Positions 1 through 9,004 of a stretch of DNA of 64,000 nt are shown in pieces. Both the position numbers and the translations under genes were made by a program. The notes beneath the pieces were generated by a model. The model was given only the letters and a program-made list of their open reading frames with translations, was not told the DNA's origin and ran no database searches. The DNA lies in assembly GCF_047739745.1 (NCBI RefSeq), contig NZ_JBLLVA010000016.1, forward strand, positions 1-64,000, read 5' to 3'. Each line of letters opens with the position of its first letter. Position 1 is the stretch's first letter. This DNA comes from Pseudaminobacter sp047739745 (lineage in GTDB: Bacteria > Pseudomonadota > Alphaproteobacteria > Rhizobiales > Rhizobiaceae).

Positions 1-161
1 CAAAGCTCAAAATAGCCGAAACTCTAACTCTCAAAATGGACCCGTTCTCAGGGGGAAGGCCAGGTACAAGAACGCGCAACGGAGGACTAGATCAGCAGAG
101 CACGCACGTGGTGCCAACAGGCGCCGTTGCCCATGCATTTCAGGACTTTGGGGGCCACGAA

Positions 162-824
162 ATGACTAAGTCTTTGGACTTTGCAAATGGAATTCACCGG
201 GATGAGTTTGAAAGCTTCATCGCGAAGGAAGTCGAACGAGTGCTGGCTCAGTACAACCAGGTCGTAAAAACGAATGGTTTGATCTCGACTGGCAGCGTTG
301 CCATTCATAGTGACTTGGCGGGTTTGGCGTCGGAATTTTTGCACACGCTCGCGGCTGAGGCGGCACGCCGTTTCAGCGGCGGTCTCGAAAACGATGAAGT
401 GCCCTGTCTTGAGACACGAAACGAAAGCGCGCACGAACCCCATGATCCGCATGCTCGCGATAGCGAGGGCACTGTCGCATCTGTAGGTATCGAAGAGTGG
501 GCCGGACGAGTCGTCGGGTCAACCTATCTGGAAAAAACCCTCCGCATACCGCGATCGACATTGTATTGGTGGCAGCGTCGCAACGACGTCGTCGCTTTGC
601 GAAAAGGCTCCCGCAAGCATGTATTTCCCTTGGCCCAATTTGTCGATGGAAGACCTGTTCCCGGACTGCGGGAAGTGCTCTCCTCGATCGCCAATCCCAG
701 GTTGGCGTGGCTCTGGCTGAGCCGCCCATCGGCTCTTCTTAATGGTCGAGTTCCCGTCGAAATGCTTAGACAGGACCTGGTAGCGGATGTCATTTCAGCC
801 GCACGAGCCTTCTCCAAGCGGTAG
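162..824 (+). CDS. Xre/MbcA/ParS-type antitoxin-like DNA-binding protein
   Basis: The C-terminal third looks like the antitoxin family that joins a helix-turn-helix to an Xre/MbcA/ParS toxin-binding domain. A helix-turn-helix-like stretch (LRIPRSTLYWWQRRNDV) is followed by NPRLAWLWLSRP and LLNGRVPVEMLR, the usual NP..W..L...L.G..P..LL pattern. The N-terminal half is unrecognised. The ATG at 162 is chosen because GGGGG precedes it; the frame stays open upstream to 36 but that extension looks non-coding. Such antitoxins usually sit beside a RES-domain toxin, and none is visible here, so it may be an orphan or its partner may lie left of the window. Antitoxin function is inferred. Confidence 0.55.
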   Translation: MTKSLDFANGIHRDEFESFIAKEVERVLAQYNQVVKTNGLISTGSVAIHSDLAGLASEFLHTLAAEAARRFSGGLENDEVPCLETRNESAHEPHDPHARDSEGTVASVGIEEWAGRVVGSTYLEKTLRIPRSTLYWWQRRNDVVALRKGSRKHVFPLAQFVDGRPVPGLREVLSSIANPRLAWLWLSRPSALLNGRVPVEMLRQDLVADVISAARAFSKR

Positions 825-1213
825 GGCTGCTTTGACGAAAGTACGGCAAAATCGCACTGACAATCGGTTGGGCGGCAGATTCGCCTGCAGAGTCAAAATA
901 TATTGGAGTAATATCGCGGATATAGAATCCGATGATAAGTATATTGTGCAGTCCGTGCAGTTTGTACAGACTGTATAATTTGTCTAGGATGTATCATGTA
1001 TATTGTAAAGTTGTGATATATAAGCAACGGAATACATTCCGTATTCGAAGATCGTCCAAATTGTGTTTTAATTGTTCTCCATCTCTCGTATTTTAAAAAT
1101 GCGAGAAGGTAGCGCGATGCGTTACGTTCTCGGTCGTGGGGACGGGAAGGGGATGCTGCTCATCTGCAAAAATGTCCTGACCCTTTTTTTAATCTTTTGA
1201 GTGGAGATCAAAA
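825..1213. promoter_or_regulatory. AT-rich leader and promoter region of the porin gene
   Basis: No gene was found in this 389-base stretch, which is much more AT-rich than its neighbours. It holds a TATAAT hexamer at 974-979, a short inverted repeat (GAATAC at 1030-1035, GTATTC at 1041-1046), and a near-perfect palindrome at 1084-1106 (TCTCGTATTTT paired with AAAATGCGAGA, one wobble). The ribosome-binding site GTGGAGATC lies just before the porin ATG. Strong regulated transcription of the porin is inferred; no exact transcription start can be given. Confidence 0.4.
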
Positions 1214-2380
1214 ATGAACATCAAGAGCCTTCTTTTCGGCTCCGCTGCGGCTTTGGTCGCAGTTTCCGGTGCGCGCGCTGCCGACGCTGTCGTTGCCGCC
1301 GAACCGGAACCGGCCGAATACGTCAAGATCTGCGATGTCTATGGCGCGGGGTACTTCTATATTCCCGGCACCGAGACCTGTTTGCGCATTGGCGGCTACA
1401 TCCGTTACGACATGGGCGTCGGTGACTCTGGCACGTTCGATGGCGTCAACCACGTTCCGGATCACATGGATGCCGGTGAGGACCACTCGACCTACTACAA
1501 GAACACCCGCTTCACACTGAAGACCTGGACCGGCCAAGAAACCGACCTCGGCACGTTAAAGACCTACACCGAGACCCGCTTTCAATTCGGCAACTCCTCT
1601 GGCGATTATGACGTCCAGACTCCAGCCAACAACGGCTGGCAGGCCGCCAACAAGAGCGTCACCCTCAACTTTGCCTGGATCCAGCTTGGTGGTGTGCGCG
1701 TCGGTAAGGACGAAACGGCCTATGATACGTTCATCGGTTATGCCGGCAATGTCGTCCAGGACACGATCATCCCGTATGGCATCAGGGACACCAATCTTAT
1801 CAGCTACTACTTCGATGCCGGTAGCGGGTTCACGGGCGTTGTCTCGCTAGAAGAAGGCACCGGCGCAAACACGATCGACAGCTATATTCCGCATGTCGTC
1901 GGCGGCTTGAAGTACAAGGCCGACTGGGGTGCGGTCACCGGTGTCGTCGCGTATGATAGCAACTATGAGGAAGTGACCGGCAAGGTTCGCCTGGACGTCA
2001 ACGTTACCAAGGAGTTGTCGTTGTTCGTCATGGGCGGCTATGGCACTGATGACAACCTAACAGACCCCAGCAACGCCATCAACGCTCACGGCCGTAGCCA
2101 ATACAAGCCGTGGGGGGGCAACTGGGCTGTCTGGGGCGGCGGCACCTACAAGTTCAACGACAGGACCTCGTTCAACGTCCAGGCTTCGGCTGACGACGAC
2201 AAGAACATCGCTCTTGCGGCGAACGTCGCCTACACCATCGTCCCGGGCTTCACGGTCACGACCGAAGTCGACTGGGATCACTACGGTAATTTCGGCAACG
2301 GCTCCCTCTATGGCAACTGGACCAAGGCTAACAAGAAGGACGGCATCGGCGGCATCGTCCGCTTCCAGCGTTCGTTCTGA
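1214..2380 (+). CDS. Rhizobial outer-membrane porin (Omp2b/RopA-like family)
   Basis: This is a 388-residue trimeric-type porin that would form a general diffusion channel in the outer membrane. It starts with a signal peptide (MNIKSLLFGSAAALVAVSGARA, cleaved after ARA), then the rhizobial porin hallmark VKICDVYGAGYFYIPGTETC with two cysteines, and LRIGGYIRYDMGVG. The rest is alternating aromatic/polar beta-strand sequence, and it ends in phenylalanine (RFQRSF), the usual outer-membrane insertion signal. Length is normal for the family, and it appears intact. It has a strong ribosome-binding site, a long AT-rich leader, and is followed by a hairpin. Family assignment is firm; the closest paralogue name is not certain. 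Confidence 0.93.
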   Translation: MNIKSLLFGSAAALVAVSGARAADAVVAAEPEPAEYVKICDVYGAGYFYIPGTETCLRIGGYIRYDMGVGDSGTFDGVNHVPDHMDAGEDHSTYYKNTRFTLKTWTGQETDLGTLKTYTETRFQFGNSSGDYDVQTPANNGWQAANKSVTLNFAWIQLGGVRVGKDETAYDTFIGYAGNVVQDTIIPYGIRDTNLISYYFDAGSGFTGVVSLEEGTGANTIDSYIPHVVGGLKYKADWGAVTGVVAYDSNYEEVTGKVRLDVNVTKELSLFVMGGYGTDDNLTDPSNAINAHGRSQYKPWGGNWAVWGGGTYKFNDRTSFNVQASADDDKNIALAANVAYTIVPGFTVTTEVDWDHYGNFGNGSLYGNWTKANKKDGIGGIVRFQRSF

Positions 2381-2400
2381 CGGATTGACCAATTGAAAGG

Positions 2401-2425
2401 GTGCCCGCGGTGCAGCCGCGGGCAC
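2401..2425 (+). terminator. Hairpin after the porin gene
   Basis: A perfect 10-bp stem (GTGCCCGCGG / CCGCGGGCAC) with a 5-base loop lies 20 bases after the porin stop. No T-tract follows, so it may be a weak terminator or an mRNA-stabilising 3' hairpin. Confidence 0.6.
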
Positions 2426-2873
2426 TCGATGAAGTGGAGATCGATCGGCCGGTGCACTAATGGTATCGCGCCGCACTCTCCATCATGCCTTTCAGCAAAC
2501 ACGCGGGCTAGCCCTGTAGCCCATCCGTGCCCGCCGAAGCCATCATTGCGCTGTCTGCTGAAAGCTGCCGGACCGCAATGCGCCTCATATCAGACCGCCA
2601 AGGCCGCCGATTCCATTTCCTCCATCATGTCAACCATCGATACTCCAGCCGAAAGCCGCCCATCGATGAAGACTGGAGTGTGTACCCGGACGTAGTGAGA
2701 CCAATCCGTTTTTCTAGGTGCGAACTGCGATGTCCCCTTAAGTCGCATCGTCAAAGCCCGGCGTATGCTTTCGCCCTATGGCCCTTCCGCAGATGCGATA
2801 ATCACTACGATCGAGCATCATCCGCGCCGTGAACATGACTGCACCGTCCTGGACCTGTCTCGGGCGCTTCCTG
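2426..2873. other. No recognisable gene
   Basis: Open frames exist on the plus strand (for example 2527-2832), but they lack ribosome-binding sites and show no domain I recognise. Given the broken genes just to the right, this stretch is probably decayed DNA. Confidence 0.35.
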
Positions 2874-3044
2874 GTCACCGTCGCGGTAGACCTGTATCAG
2901 CCTGAGGCTGACCGCGCCCAACCGCAGGCGCTGCCGCACGACATGCGCGGTAATGCCGAAGCGAGCGGCGATTTCCTTCGCACCCCATCCGCGTTCGTCG
3001 TGAAGCTTACTGAAGGCCTCGAATTAGTCGGCAGGGTGCAGATC
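2874..3044 (-). pseudogene. ParB-family partition protein fragment (nonsense codon, both ends lost)
   Basis: Reading the minus strand from 3044 gives DLHPAD, a TAA stop, then FEAFSKLHDERGWGAKEIAA and RFGITAHVVRQRLRLGAVS up to VYRDGD. This is the central helix-turn-helix of plasmid ParB-like proteins. Relatives read NLHPADQFEAF at this point, so the stop is most simply a CAA to TAA change of the glutamine. Homology ends abruptly at both sides; the left end is fused to Na/Pi cotransporter sequence. It is a dead relic and is not the ParB gene at 54094-56238, whose matching region differs clearly. Confidence 0.75.
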
Positions 3045-3859
3045 TTCTTCTCGACCAATTGACGAAGATTCCGGTCAACAATGTCGCCGACATGCTCAAG
3101 GTTGATGGCGTATGAGATGATCTCGGCCGACCGCTGTTGGTCCTTGCTGGCAAGTGCCGTGCGATTGAGCTTGGCAAGATAGAGCTTTACAGCGCTGTTC
3201 AGACGATCGACCTCGTCGTCCAAGGCGGCGCTTCGCTTGGTGTCGTTCTTTCGCAGCGCTTCGAGATTGGTCTCCAGCATAGAAGCCACGCAATCGCCAA
3301 TTCGCAGTGTTTCTCGTGCCGCAGCCGCAGGCGCCATGGTCGGCTTGTCCAAGATGCCGGCATCGAGATGGCACGTACCGTGGTCAGGCAATACGGCTTC
3401 GGGCAAGATGCGGCGCATGAGCAAGCAAAACGGGCTAAGCAACGGCAACACTACCGCAGCGAGGATTAGATTGAAGGCGATGTGGGCATCGACGACGAGT
3501 TGGGCGGGGTTGTTGCTAATGGTCAGGAGGGCGGAAGTCGCCTGTTCGGAGAAGGGTAGTACAATCCCGCTGCCGATCAGGCGGACGAGGAGATTGCCGA
3601 CAGTGACCCGTCGAGCGAAAGGCCCCCTGCCCATAGGTGGCAATCACCGGCGGTATCGCTCCTCCCAGATTGGCGCCAAGTACAAGAGCGATGCCAAGAC
3701 CCGGTCCCACAGTCCCGCTGGCGGCCATTGACACGCGAGAAGGACAACCGCGAGGCTGGACGACGACGCAATTGCCAGCACCGCGGCGACGATGACTGCA
3801 AGCACCGGCGCGGCGTTCAGAGACGCCATCAAGGCCAGCAAGACCTGCGAATGTTTCAT
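3045..3859 (-). pseudogene. Na/phosphate cotransporter (NptA/PhoU-like) remnant with frameshifts
   Basis: Three frames must be joined to read it. The first (from 3859) gives VLAVIVAAVLAIASSSSLAV, the QSSSA-like repeat of Na/Pi cotransporters. The second gives MAASGTVGPGLGIALVLGAN and LGGAIPPVIATYGQGA. The third (from about 3630) gives RRVTVGNLLVRLIGSG, transmembrane segments, and a C-terminal PhoU-like helix bundle (AALDDEVDRLNSAVKLYLAK, EIISYAINLEHVGDIVDRNL). Frameshifts lie near 3735 and 3628. The N-terminus is missing, and the PhoU tail is cut at about 3045, where ParB sequence begins. It is non-functional as read. Confidence 0.82.
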
Positions 3860-3976
3860 GGGAATGATTCAGGCCTACCCAATCGCCACCGAAAATATGC
3901 CACTGTTCGCCGTAACCATCTGATAACAAATATAAATCCATTCAGAGACAATCAGCGGCAATCGGTGCGCAGAGAT

Positions 3977-4141
3977 TGGATCTGACGGACCGGTTGACGG
4001 CCCTTCCCCATATTGCTCGCTCGAATTTTTCGAACCGTCGGATCCAATGAGGCTTTGACGGTACTTTTTTATGCCTTAAGGCATTGAAGAAAAAACGAAT
4101 TTACAGCCGAGAAGCCTCAAAATTGTACTGACGGTACTTTC
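3977..4141. repeat. Inverted, palindromic and direct repeats upstream of the integrase
   Basis: Three repeat types lie here. ATTGGATCTGACGG (3977-3990) has an inverted partner at 4037-4050 with one mismatch. ATGCCTTAAGGCAT is a perfect palindrome at 4071-4084. The 12-mer TGACGGTACTTT occurs directly repeated at 4056-4067 and at 4130-4141, just before the integrase start. Their position suits integrase or excisionase arm sites, or an operator of the integrase gene. That role is inferred. Confidence 0.45.
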
Positions 4142-4142
4142 C

Positions 4143-5320
4143 ATGAAACAAACAGGAATGTTGACGGACACCGCCCTTAAAGCACTGAAACCAACAGAGA
4201 AACCTACAAACTTGCTGACCGTGACGGCATGTATGTCCGCGTCATGCCCAGTGGTGCGATCTCGTTTCGGCTTGACTACATGCTCAATGGACGTCGCGAG
4301 ACGGTCTACCTAGGCAGATATGGGAGAGACGGTATCTCGCGATCGAGAAGCAGCGTGACAAGCGCCGCCTGAAAGAGGCAAAGAGTTTTGGCGAGTTCGG
4401 GGAGAAATGGCTCACAGCCGCGCCGATGGCCGACAGCACACGCGCTATGCGGCGCTCCATCTTCGTGCGGGAGCTTCTTCCGGCCTGGCGCAATCACCTC
4501 CTGACGGAGATCACTCCGGACGATCTTAGGGCCCACTGTGGCGCGATAGTTGAACGTGGTGCTCCTGCGACCGCTATCCACGTAAGAAAAATCTTGAAGC
4601 AGATTTACTGCTTCGCGATCCTGCACGGGGAGAAGGTGGCCAATCCGGCTGATGAAGTTGGGCCCGCGTCAATTGGTACTTTCGTGCCAAAGGACCGCTC
4701 GCTTTCGCCCTCGGAAATTCGCGTGATGCTGAAGCAGCTGGAACACGTCGCCACACTTCCCACGATCCGTTTGGGAATGCAGCTTTACCTGCTCACGATG
4801 GTGCGCAAGAGCGAGTTGCAGGACGCGGTATGGGACGAGGTCGATTTCGAGAATGCGGTCTGGACGATCCTGAAGGAACGTATGAAGCGATCGAAGGCGC
4901 ATAACGTCTACCTGTCACGCCAGGTGCGCGACATCATGATCGCCCTGAAGACCTGTGCAGGAAATTCCAGATACCTTCTTCCATCGCGGTACGATGCGGA
5001 TGCTCCGATGTCGCGCGCCACGTTTAATCGGATCACTTACGCAGTTGTCGAACGGGCGAGGGCGGTAGGGCTACCTCTGGAGCCGTTTACGGTTCATGAC
5101 CTGCGGCGAACGGGCTCGACCCTGTTGAATGAACTTGGCTTCAACAGCGATTGGATCGAAAAGTGCCTGGCGCATGAGGATGGGCGCTCGTCGCGTGGTG
5201 TCTACAACAAGGCCGAATATGAGATGCAACGCCGCCACATGATGCAGGAATGGTCAGACATCATCGATGCCTGGGTCGGCGGCAAGAAGTTCATCCCGAC
5301 GCTCATCCCCCCGTTGCTGT
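4143..5320 (+). pseudogene. P4-type tyrosine integrase, frameshifted and partly deleted
   Basis: The N-terminal DUF4102-like arm domain starts as LTDTALKALKPTEKP, shifts frame near 4205, and continues as YKLADRDGMYVRVMPSGAIS and LNGRRETVYLGRYGRDGIS. A second shift with loss of roughly 25 residues lies near 4335. The rest, from EKQRDKRRLKEAKSFGEFG, is in one frame and carries the catalytic domain: MVRKSEL with the first Arg, HDLRRTGSTLLNELG with the HxxR box, and GVYNKAEY with the nucleophile Tyr. The normal C-terminus is near 5310; the open frame then runs on to 5496 antisense to an amidohydrolase fragment. The N-terminal lesions probably inactivate it. Confidence 0.8.
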
Positions 5321-5545
5321 CGAAGACGGCGATGCAGCCAGTGTCCCCTTCACCGGGCACGGGCTGGCTGCTCATGCCAAGTCTTGCCGCTCCACCAAAC
5401 ATCTCGGCGCCGACCACGACCTTGTATCCGAGAGCCGTAGGTTCCGCCGCGATGCGACGAGTGGTTTCGATCTCGCGCCAGCCCAACTCGGGATGAGCGT
5501 GAAACTCGCGACGCGTCCTCGTCAGCCAGGAGGACAGGCAATTGG
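5307..5545 (-). pseudogene. M20-family amidohydrolase N-terminal fragment
   Basis: The minus strand reads SSWLTRTRREFHAHPELGWR, EIETTRRIAAE and GYKVVVGAEMFGGAARLG, ending near CIAVFDS. This is the start of M20 peptidase/amidohydrolase proteins (the RR.FHAHPELG motif). Only about 75 residues remain, and the metal-binding part is gone. The fragment ends at the junction with the integrase, so the integrase or a deletion next to it probably removed the rest. It lies downstream of the aldehyde dehydrogenase on the same strand and was likely in its operon. Confidence 0.72.
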
Positions 5546-5622
5546 CTTCGCGTCGAAGGCGGTGGACCAGCCACTTGCTTGGCGATGTTGCAAGAAACGC
5601 CTTGCTCACAGCCGAGTGCTCT

Positions 5623-7163
5623 TTAGCCCCACGGGCTTTGCCAGACATTGTCTTCCATCCACACACTTTTGATTTTCATGTGCTGCTGAACGGCTTCCTG
5701 GCCCATCTCCACTCCAACACCGCTTTGCTTGTAGCCACCATAAGGCGAGCCGGGATGAAGGCTGTGCGCTGTGTTGATCCACACCAGGCCCGAGCGGGCC
5801 TCGCGCGATACGCGGCGCGCGCGCTGAAAGCTGCTTGTCCACACCGTCGTCGCGAGGCCGTGGCGGGTCGCGTTGGCCATCTCAATGGCTTCGTCATCGC
5901 TGGTGAACGAGGTCACGGTTATCATGGGACCAAACACCTCTTCTTGTGCGATCGCAGCAGTCGGGCTCACATCGAGGAAGATTGATGGGCTGACATAAAA
6001 TCCAGCCTCGGGAAGCGATCTTGACGGAAGTTCCAAGCGTTTCAGTCCCGTCGTGGATGGCCCCGCCAGATGGGCAAGGATCATGTTGCGGTGGCGAGCC
6101 GATATGACCGGTCCGATCCTGGTCTCGAGGTCGAGCGGGTCCCCGATGACGATGTCGTTCAGGCGGCTGGCGATCCTGTCGACAAAATCCTTGGCTATTG
6201 AAGCCTCGACGAGGGGTCGCGAGCCGGCGGTGCAGGTCTGCCCCGCATTGTTGAATGCCGAGAAGACGAGGGCATCGGCAGCACGATCAAGATCGGCATC
6301 GGCGAAAAGGATGAAGCCGGTCTTTCCTCCAAGTTCGAGGGTAACAGACTTGAGCAGATCGCCAGTTATGGAGCCGATGTGGCGGCCGGTGGGAGTGGAG
6401 CCTGTGAACGTGATCTTGCCGATATCTGGATGGCGCACGATCATTTCACCTATGGTGGCGCCGCTGCCGTTGAGTACATTCAGCAATCCAGCGGGCAGTC
6501 CCGCTTTGTGCGCGATCCAGGCTAGAAGCAAAGCCGACAGCGGCGAGGCTTCAGCCGGCTTCAGGATGACCGCATTGCCGGTGGCCAAAGCCGGCGCGAT
6601 TTTGCCTATGGCGTTGGTCAGCGGGTAGTTCCACGGCGTTATCGCACCGACTATGCCTATCGGCTCATATTCGACTAGGTTGGTGCGGCTGGGCTGAACA
6701 GGAACAACAGCGCCTCGCAAACGGTCGGTGGTTCCGGCAAAGAACTCAAAAATTCGCGCGGCCCGTTCAACGTCACGCGTGGCCGTGTCACGAATGGGCC
6801 GTCCTGAATCCAGCGTGTCCAGCGTGCCGAGCGCGTTCGCATGCAGCCTGATCTCATCGGCGATCCTGCGCAGTATTCGGGCCCGGTCTTGGTCATCGGA
6901 TAACCACCATGCCTGTTGCGCACGCCGTGCCGCTTCGACGGCGATTTCAAGATCTTGCGTCGACGCAACCGTACATCGATCAAGGCTTCGCCAACAGTTG
7001 GGTCGATGCACGGCATCGTCGTGCCGGAGGAGGATGGCCGCCACGCGCCATCGATCCAAAGGGAAGCGACAGGCCCGAAACCCTCCGGCCAGCAAGCCGA
7101 AAGCCGCTCTTTTCGCAGGGCAAGCGGGATCACCGCGCCGGACGTCATGATGTCTCTAGGCAT
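5623..7163 (-). pseudogene. NAD(P)-dependent aldehyde dehydrogenase with an N-terminal frameshift
   Basis: Nearly complete ALDH superfamily sequence. Visible are the cofactor region GAITPWNYPLTNAIGKIAPA, the LKPAEASPLSAL loop, FTGSTPTGRHIGS, the catalytic-base region LELGGKTGF, the nucleophile NNAGQTCTAGSR and the EEVFGPM motif. The N-terminus is in another frame: MTSGAVIPLALRKERLSACW, then SLWIDGAWRPSSSGTT and DPTVGEALIDV, shifting near 6975 to VASTQDLEIAVEAARRAQQA. The start could be the ATG at 7163 or 7148. Gly replaces the common Glu in LELGG.K family order, but this is normal. Neighbours are Fe-ADH and amidohydrolase fragments, so an old catabolic operon is decaying. A sequencing error at the single shift cannot be excluded. 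Confidence 0.85.
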
Positions 7164-7176
7164 ATTCAGATTAATC

Positions 7177-7500
7177 CTACCAAGCTGATTTGAGCCAGGC
7201 GACGATCTCGTTTTTTCTCGCTGGGCGGGGATTCCAATACGTTTGAGGATCGCCCAGCACATCTTGGGCGATTTGCTCGAACTGGCCTTCCGGCAGGCCG
7301 ATCGCCGAAAGGGTTTTGGGTGTTCCAAGACTGTCGGCCAGTTGTTCGATCCTCGCGATAAGCAGGCGCGCCGGATGTTCGTCCCCGTCAGCAGCGATGC
7401 CAGTAGCCTGTGCCATCTCTACAAGGCGGCCATGCGCTGCCTCGAAATTGAAGCGAAGGCTTTGCAGAACCATCACGGAATTTGCGCCTCATAAATGCAG
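7177..7500 (-). pseudogene. Iron-containing alcohol dehydrogenase, C-terminal fragment
   Basis: The last 100 or so residues match the C-terminus of group III Fe-alcohol dehydrogenases/maleylacetate reductases: GANSVMVLQSLRFNFEAA, then ARIEQLADSLGTPKTLSAIG and NPRPARKNEIVAWLKSAW. The metal- and NAD-binding domains are absent, and a TGA precedes GANSV, so this is a truncated relic. It lies 13 bases upstream of the aldehyde dehydrogenase start; an alcohol-to-acid oxidation pair is inferred for the intact ancestor. Confidence 0.72.
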
Positions 7501-7808
7501 CTCGAGTTCATTATCTAAGATGACCGTACAAATAGCGGTTCCATAATATATCTTACGCGATCTTCACCAGTCGAAGTAAATATTTCTTAATATTACAACG
7601 TATGAATGGAGATTGCAAGTATTATTTATCTCCGAGACGCAACCGATCAGTGCTTTAGCAGTAAGGGTTACTCTCATTGTCGGTTCGACAGAACGATATT
7701 ATTAACACCCCCCTCACCGTCCCATTAAAACTGGACGGGGGACTTCTGCACCGCCGGCGTCCCAAGTGGGACCATATCGGCCTTCGCCCGCCTCCCCTCT
7801 CGGCGCGC
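7501..7808. other. AT-rich gap without a gene
   Basis: No coding sequence was found. The left part is AT-rich. A small stem-loop (CCGTCC at 7717-7722, GGACGG at 7733-7738) and GTCCC-AAGT-GGGAC near 7760 could end the minus-strand gene that stops at 7809. The composition change marks the border between the decayed island and the transfer region. Confidence 0.35.
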
Positions 7809-8267
7809 TCACTTGTGGGGCATGCAATAGACCCCCTCGGATTCCATCAGTACCGCGCCACCCTTCAATTCGCTCAGTGCGCCGACCCACGCTTGCGAAT
7901 AAGTGCGGCTGGCATCCACGGCCGTCAACCAAAGAACGCGATTGTCGGCCAGTTCAACTTTAACTTCCTGCTGCAAAGGGCTCCCCTGCACGGTCTGCTG
8001 ATAGTGGCGTTTGATCCTGACATTGCTGGCCTGAAACTCAGCTTCGTTGCTGCCGTAGTTCAGCACAAATCGAGTGTGGTCCTCAGTCACTGAGCAACTG
8101 CCATCACGCTCACACACGATTTTGGCAGCGGTCTTGCAGTCCCATTTCAGTGAAGCGGGCCACATAGGATTGTCCACGTTTGATCGCGGCTTGTCGCTCT
8201 GACCAGCCGCCATCAACACAGCGCCTGTGTTCAAAATCACAGTGGACAGGAGAAGTACCTTAAACAC
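7809..8267 (-). CDS. Small secreted protein of unknown function
   Basis: A 152-residue protein I do not recognise. It begins with a signal-peptide-like hydrophobic stretch (FKVLLLSTVILNTGAVLMAA) and has four cysteines in the mature part, three of them early (WDCKTAAKIVCERDGSC) and one at the end (GVYCMPHK), which suggests disulfide bonds in the periplasm. It follows the TrbM-like gene on the same strand at 57 bases and may be co-transcribed with it. The order resembles accessory proteins at the edge of rhizobial VirB loci, so a role in conjugation is possible but inferred only from position. Confidence 0.6.
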   Translation of the reverse strand: MFKVLLLSTVILNTGAVLMAAGQSDKPRSNVDNPMWPASLKWDCKTAAKIVCERDGSCSVTEDHTRFVLNYGSNEAEFQASNVRIKRHYQQTVQGSPLQQEVKVELADNRVLWLTAVDASRTYSQAWVGALSELKGGAVLMESEGVYCMPHK

Positions 8268-8324
8268 TACAAACCTCCCAGAATTGTGACCGTGATATTG
8301 CCTCGTCCTGCTCGATCGCCTGGC

Positions 8325-8927
8325 TTAGGGCATGTTGAGATTGAACCAGCTTTTCTGGCGCACGCCGTTCGTGTCATCATACTCGATGAACCAGTGCTTT
8401 CCGCGCATCGGTCGAGGGATGGTGAAGTAGGTGGGGCCATTACCAAGGGAATGCCCTCGATCGTTTCCCGCGGTCTGGATTGTTGCCGCAACCACCTTAC
8501 CGTCGATTTCGATTAGGAACGAACGGGATCCGTCTCCATGATACCCGCCGAGGGCGTTGTTTTTGAAAACAACGGGCAAGGAGAGCCTATCGGCCGCGAT
8601 GCGGCAGATGTTCCGTTCTTGACCTAAGCCCGGCCGATCGGATTCGGAATTGCCAACTGCTTGCCAGCCAGACGGACAATCCTCATACTTCTCAAATCTC
8701 GCCGCGCTGGAGTTGGCTTGCGGGCAGGTCGGCCAATTAAAACCCGGGGCTTCCATCGCCGCAATCAACTTGTAAATTGGCGGGTGGCACGAGGGGGTGC
8801 CTTGCCAGTCGCCGGAAAGACATAGGAGGACCTGACAGCCCCATTCCGACGCTTTCGATTGGGATGGAAGAGCTGAGGCGCCCGCGATGGCGACGGCACC
8901 CCCTAGTAGGTATTTGAGTATGGTCAT
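8325..8927 (-). CDS. Secreted TrbM/KikA/MpfK-like conjugal transfer protein
   Basis: A 200-residue protein with an N-terminal signal peptide (LGGAVAIAGASALPSQSKA). The mature start has the cysteine pattern of the TrbM/KikA family: CQVLLCLSGDWQGTPSC, then PPIYKLIAAM and FNWPTCPQA. Family members are periplasmic accessory factors of type IV secretion. The C-terminal half (FLIEIDGKVVAATIQTAGND, KHWFIEYDDTNGVRQKSWF) is longer than in classical TrbM and unrecognised. Ribosome-binding site AGGAAAGG precedes the ATG. It is divergent from the HTH regulator at 9005, and an operator-like motif lies between them. The family call is by pattern only. Confidence 0.5.
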   Translation of the reverse strand: MTILKYLLGGAVAIAGASALPSQSKASEWGCQVLLCLSGDWQGTPSCHPPIYKLIAAMEAPGFNWPTCPQANSSAARFEKYEDCPSGWQAVGNSESDRPGLGQERNICRIAADRLSLPVVFKNNALGGYHGDGSRSFLIEIDGKVVAATIQTAGNDRGHSLGNGPTYFTIPRPMRGKHWFIEYDDTNGVRQKSWFNLNMP

Positions 8928-8945
8928 AGCCTTTCCTCGCTGCAG

Positions 8946-8964
8946 ATTTGACAGTTTACTATGG
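8946..8964 (+). promoter_or_regulatory. Operator-like half-site shared with the virB promoter region
   Basis: The 19-mer ATTTGACAGTTTACTATGG matches the half-site on the minus strand at 14434-14452 at 17 of 19 positions. It includes a TTGACA hexamer and lies between the divergent TrbM-like gene and the HTH regulator. Only one arm is obvious here, against two at 14.4 kb. A regulator binding site is inferred. Confidence 0.5.
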
Positions 8965-9004
8965 ATGATCCGCGCGAAAAAGGACAGGTCGAAAAGGCAG
9001 GTTT

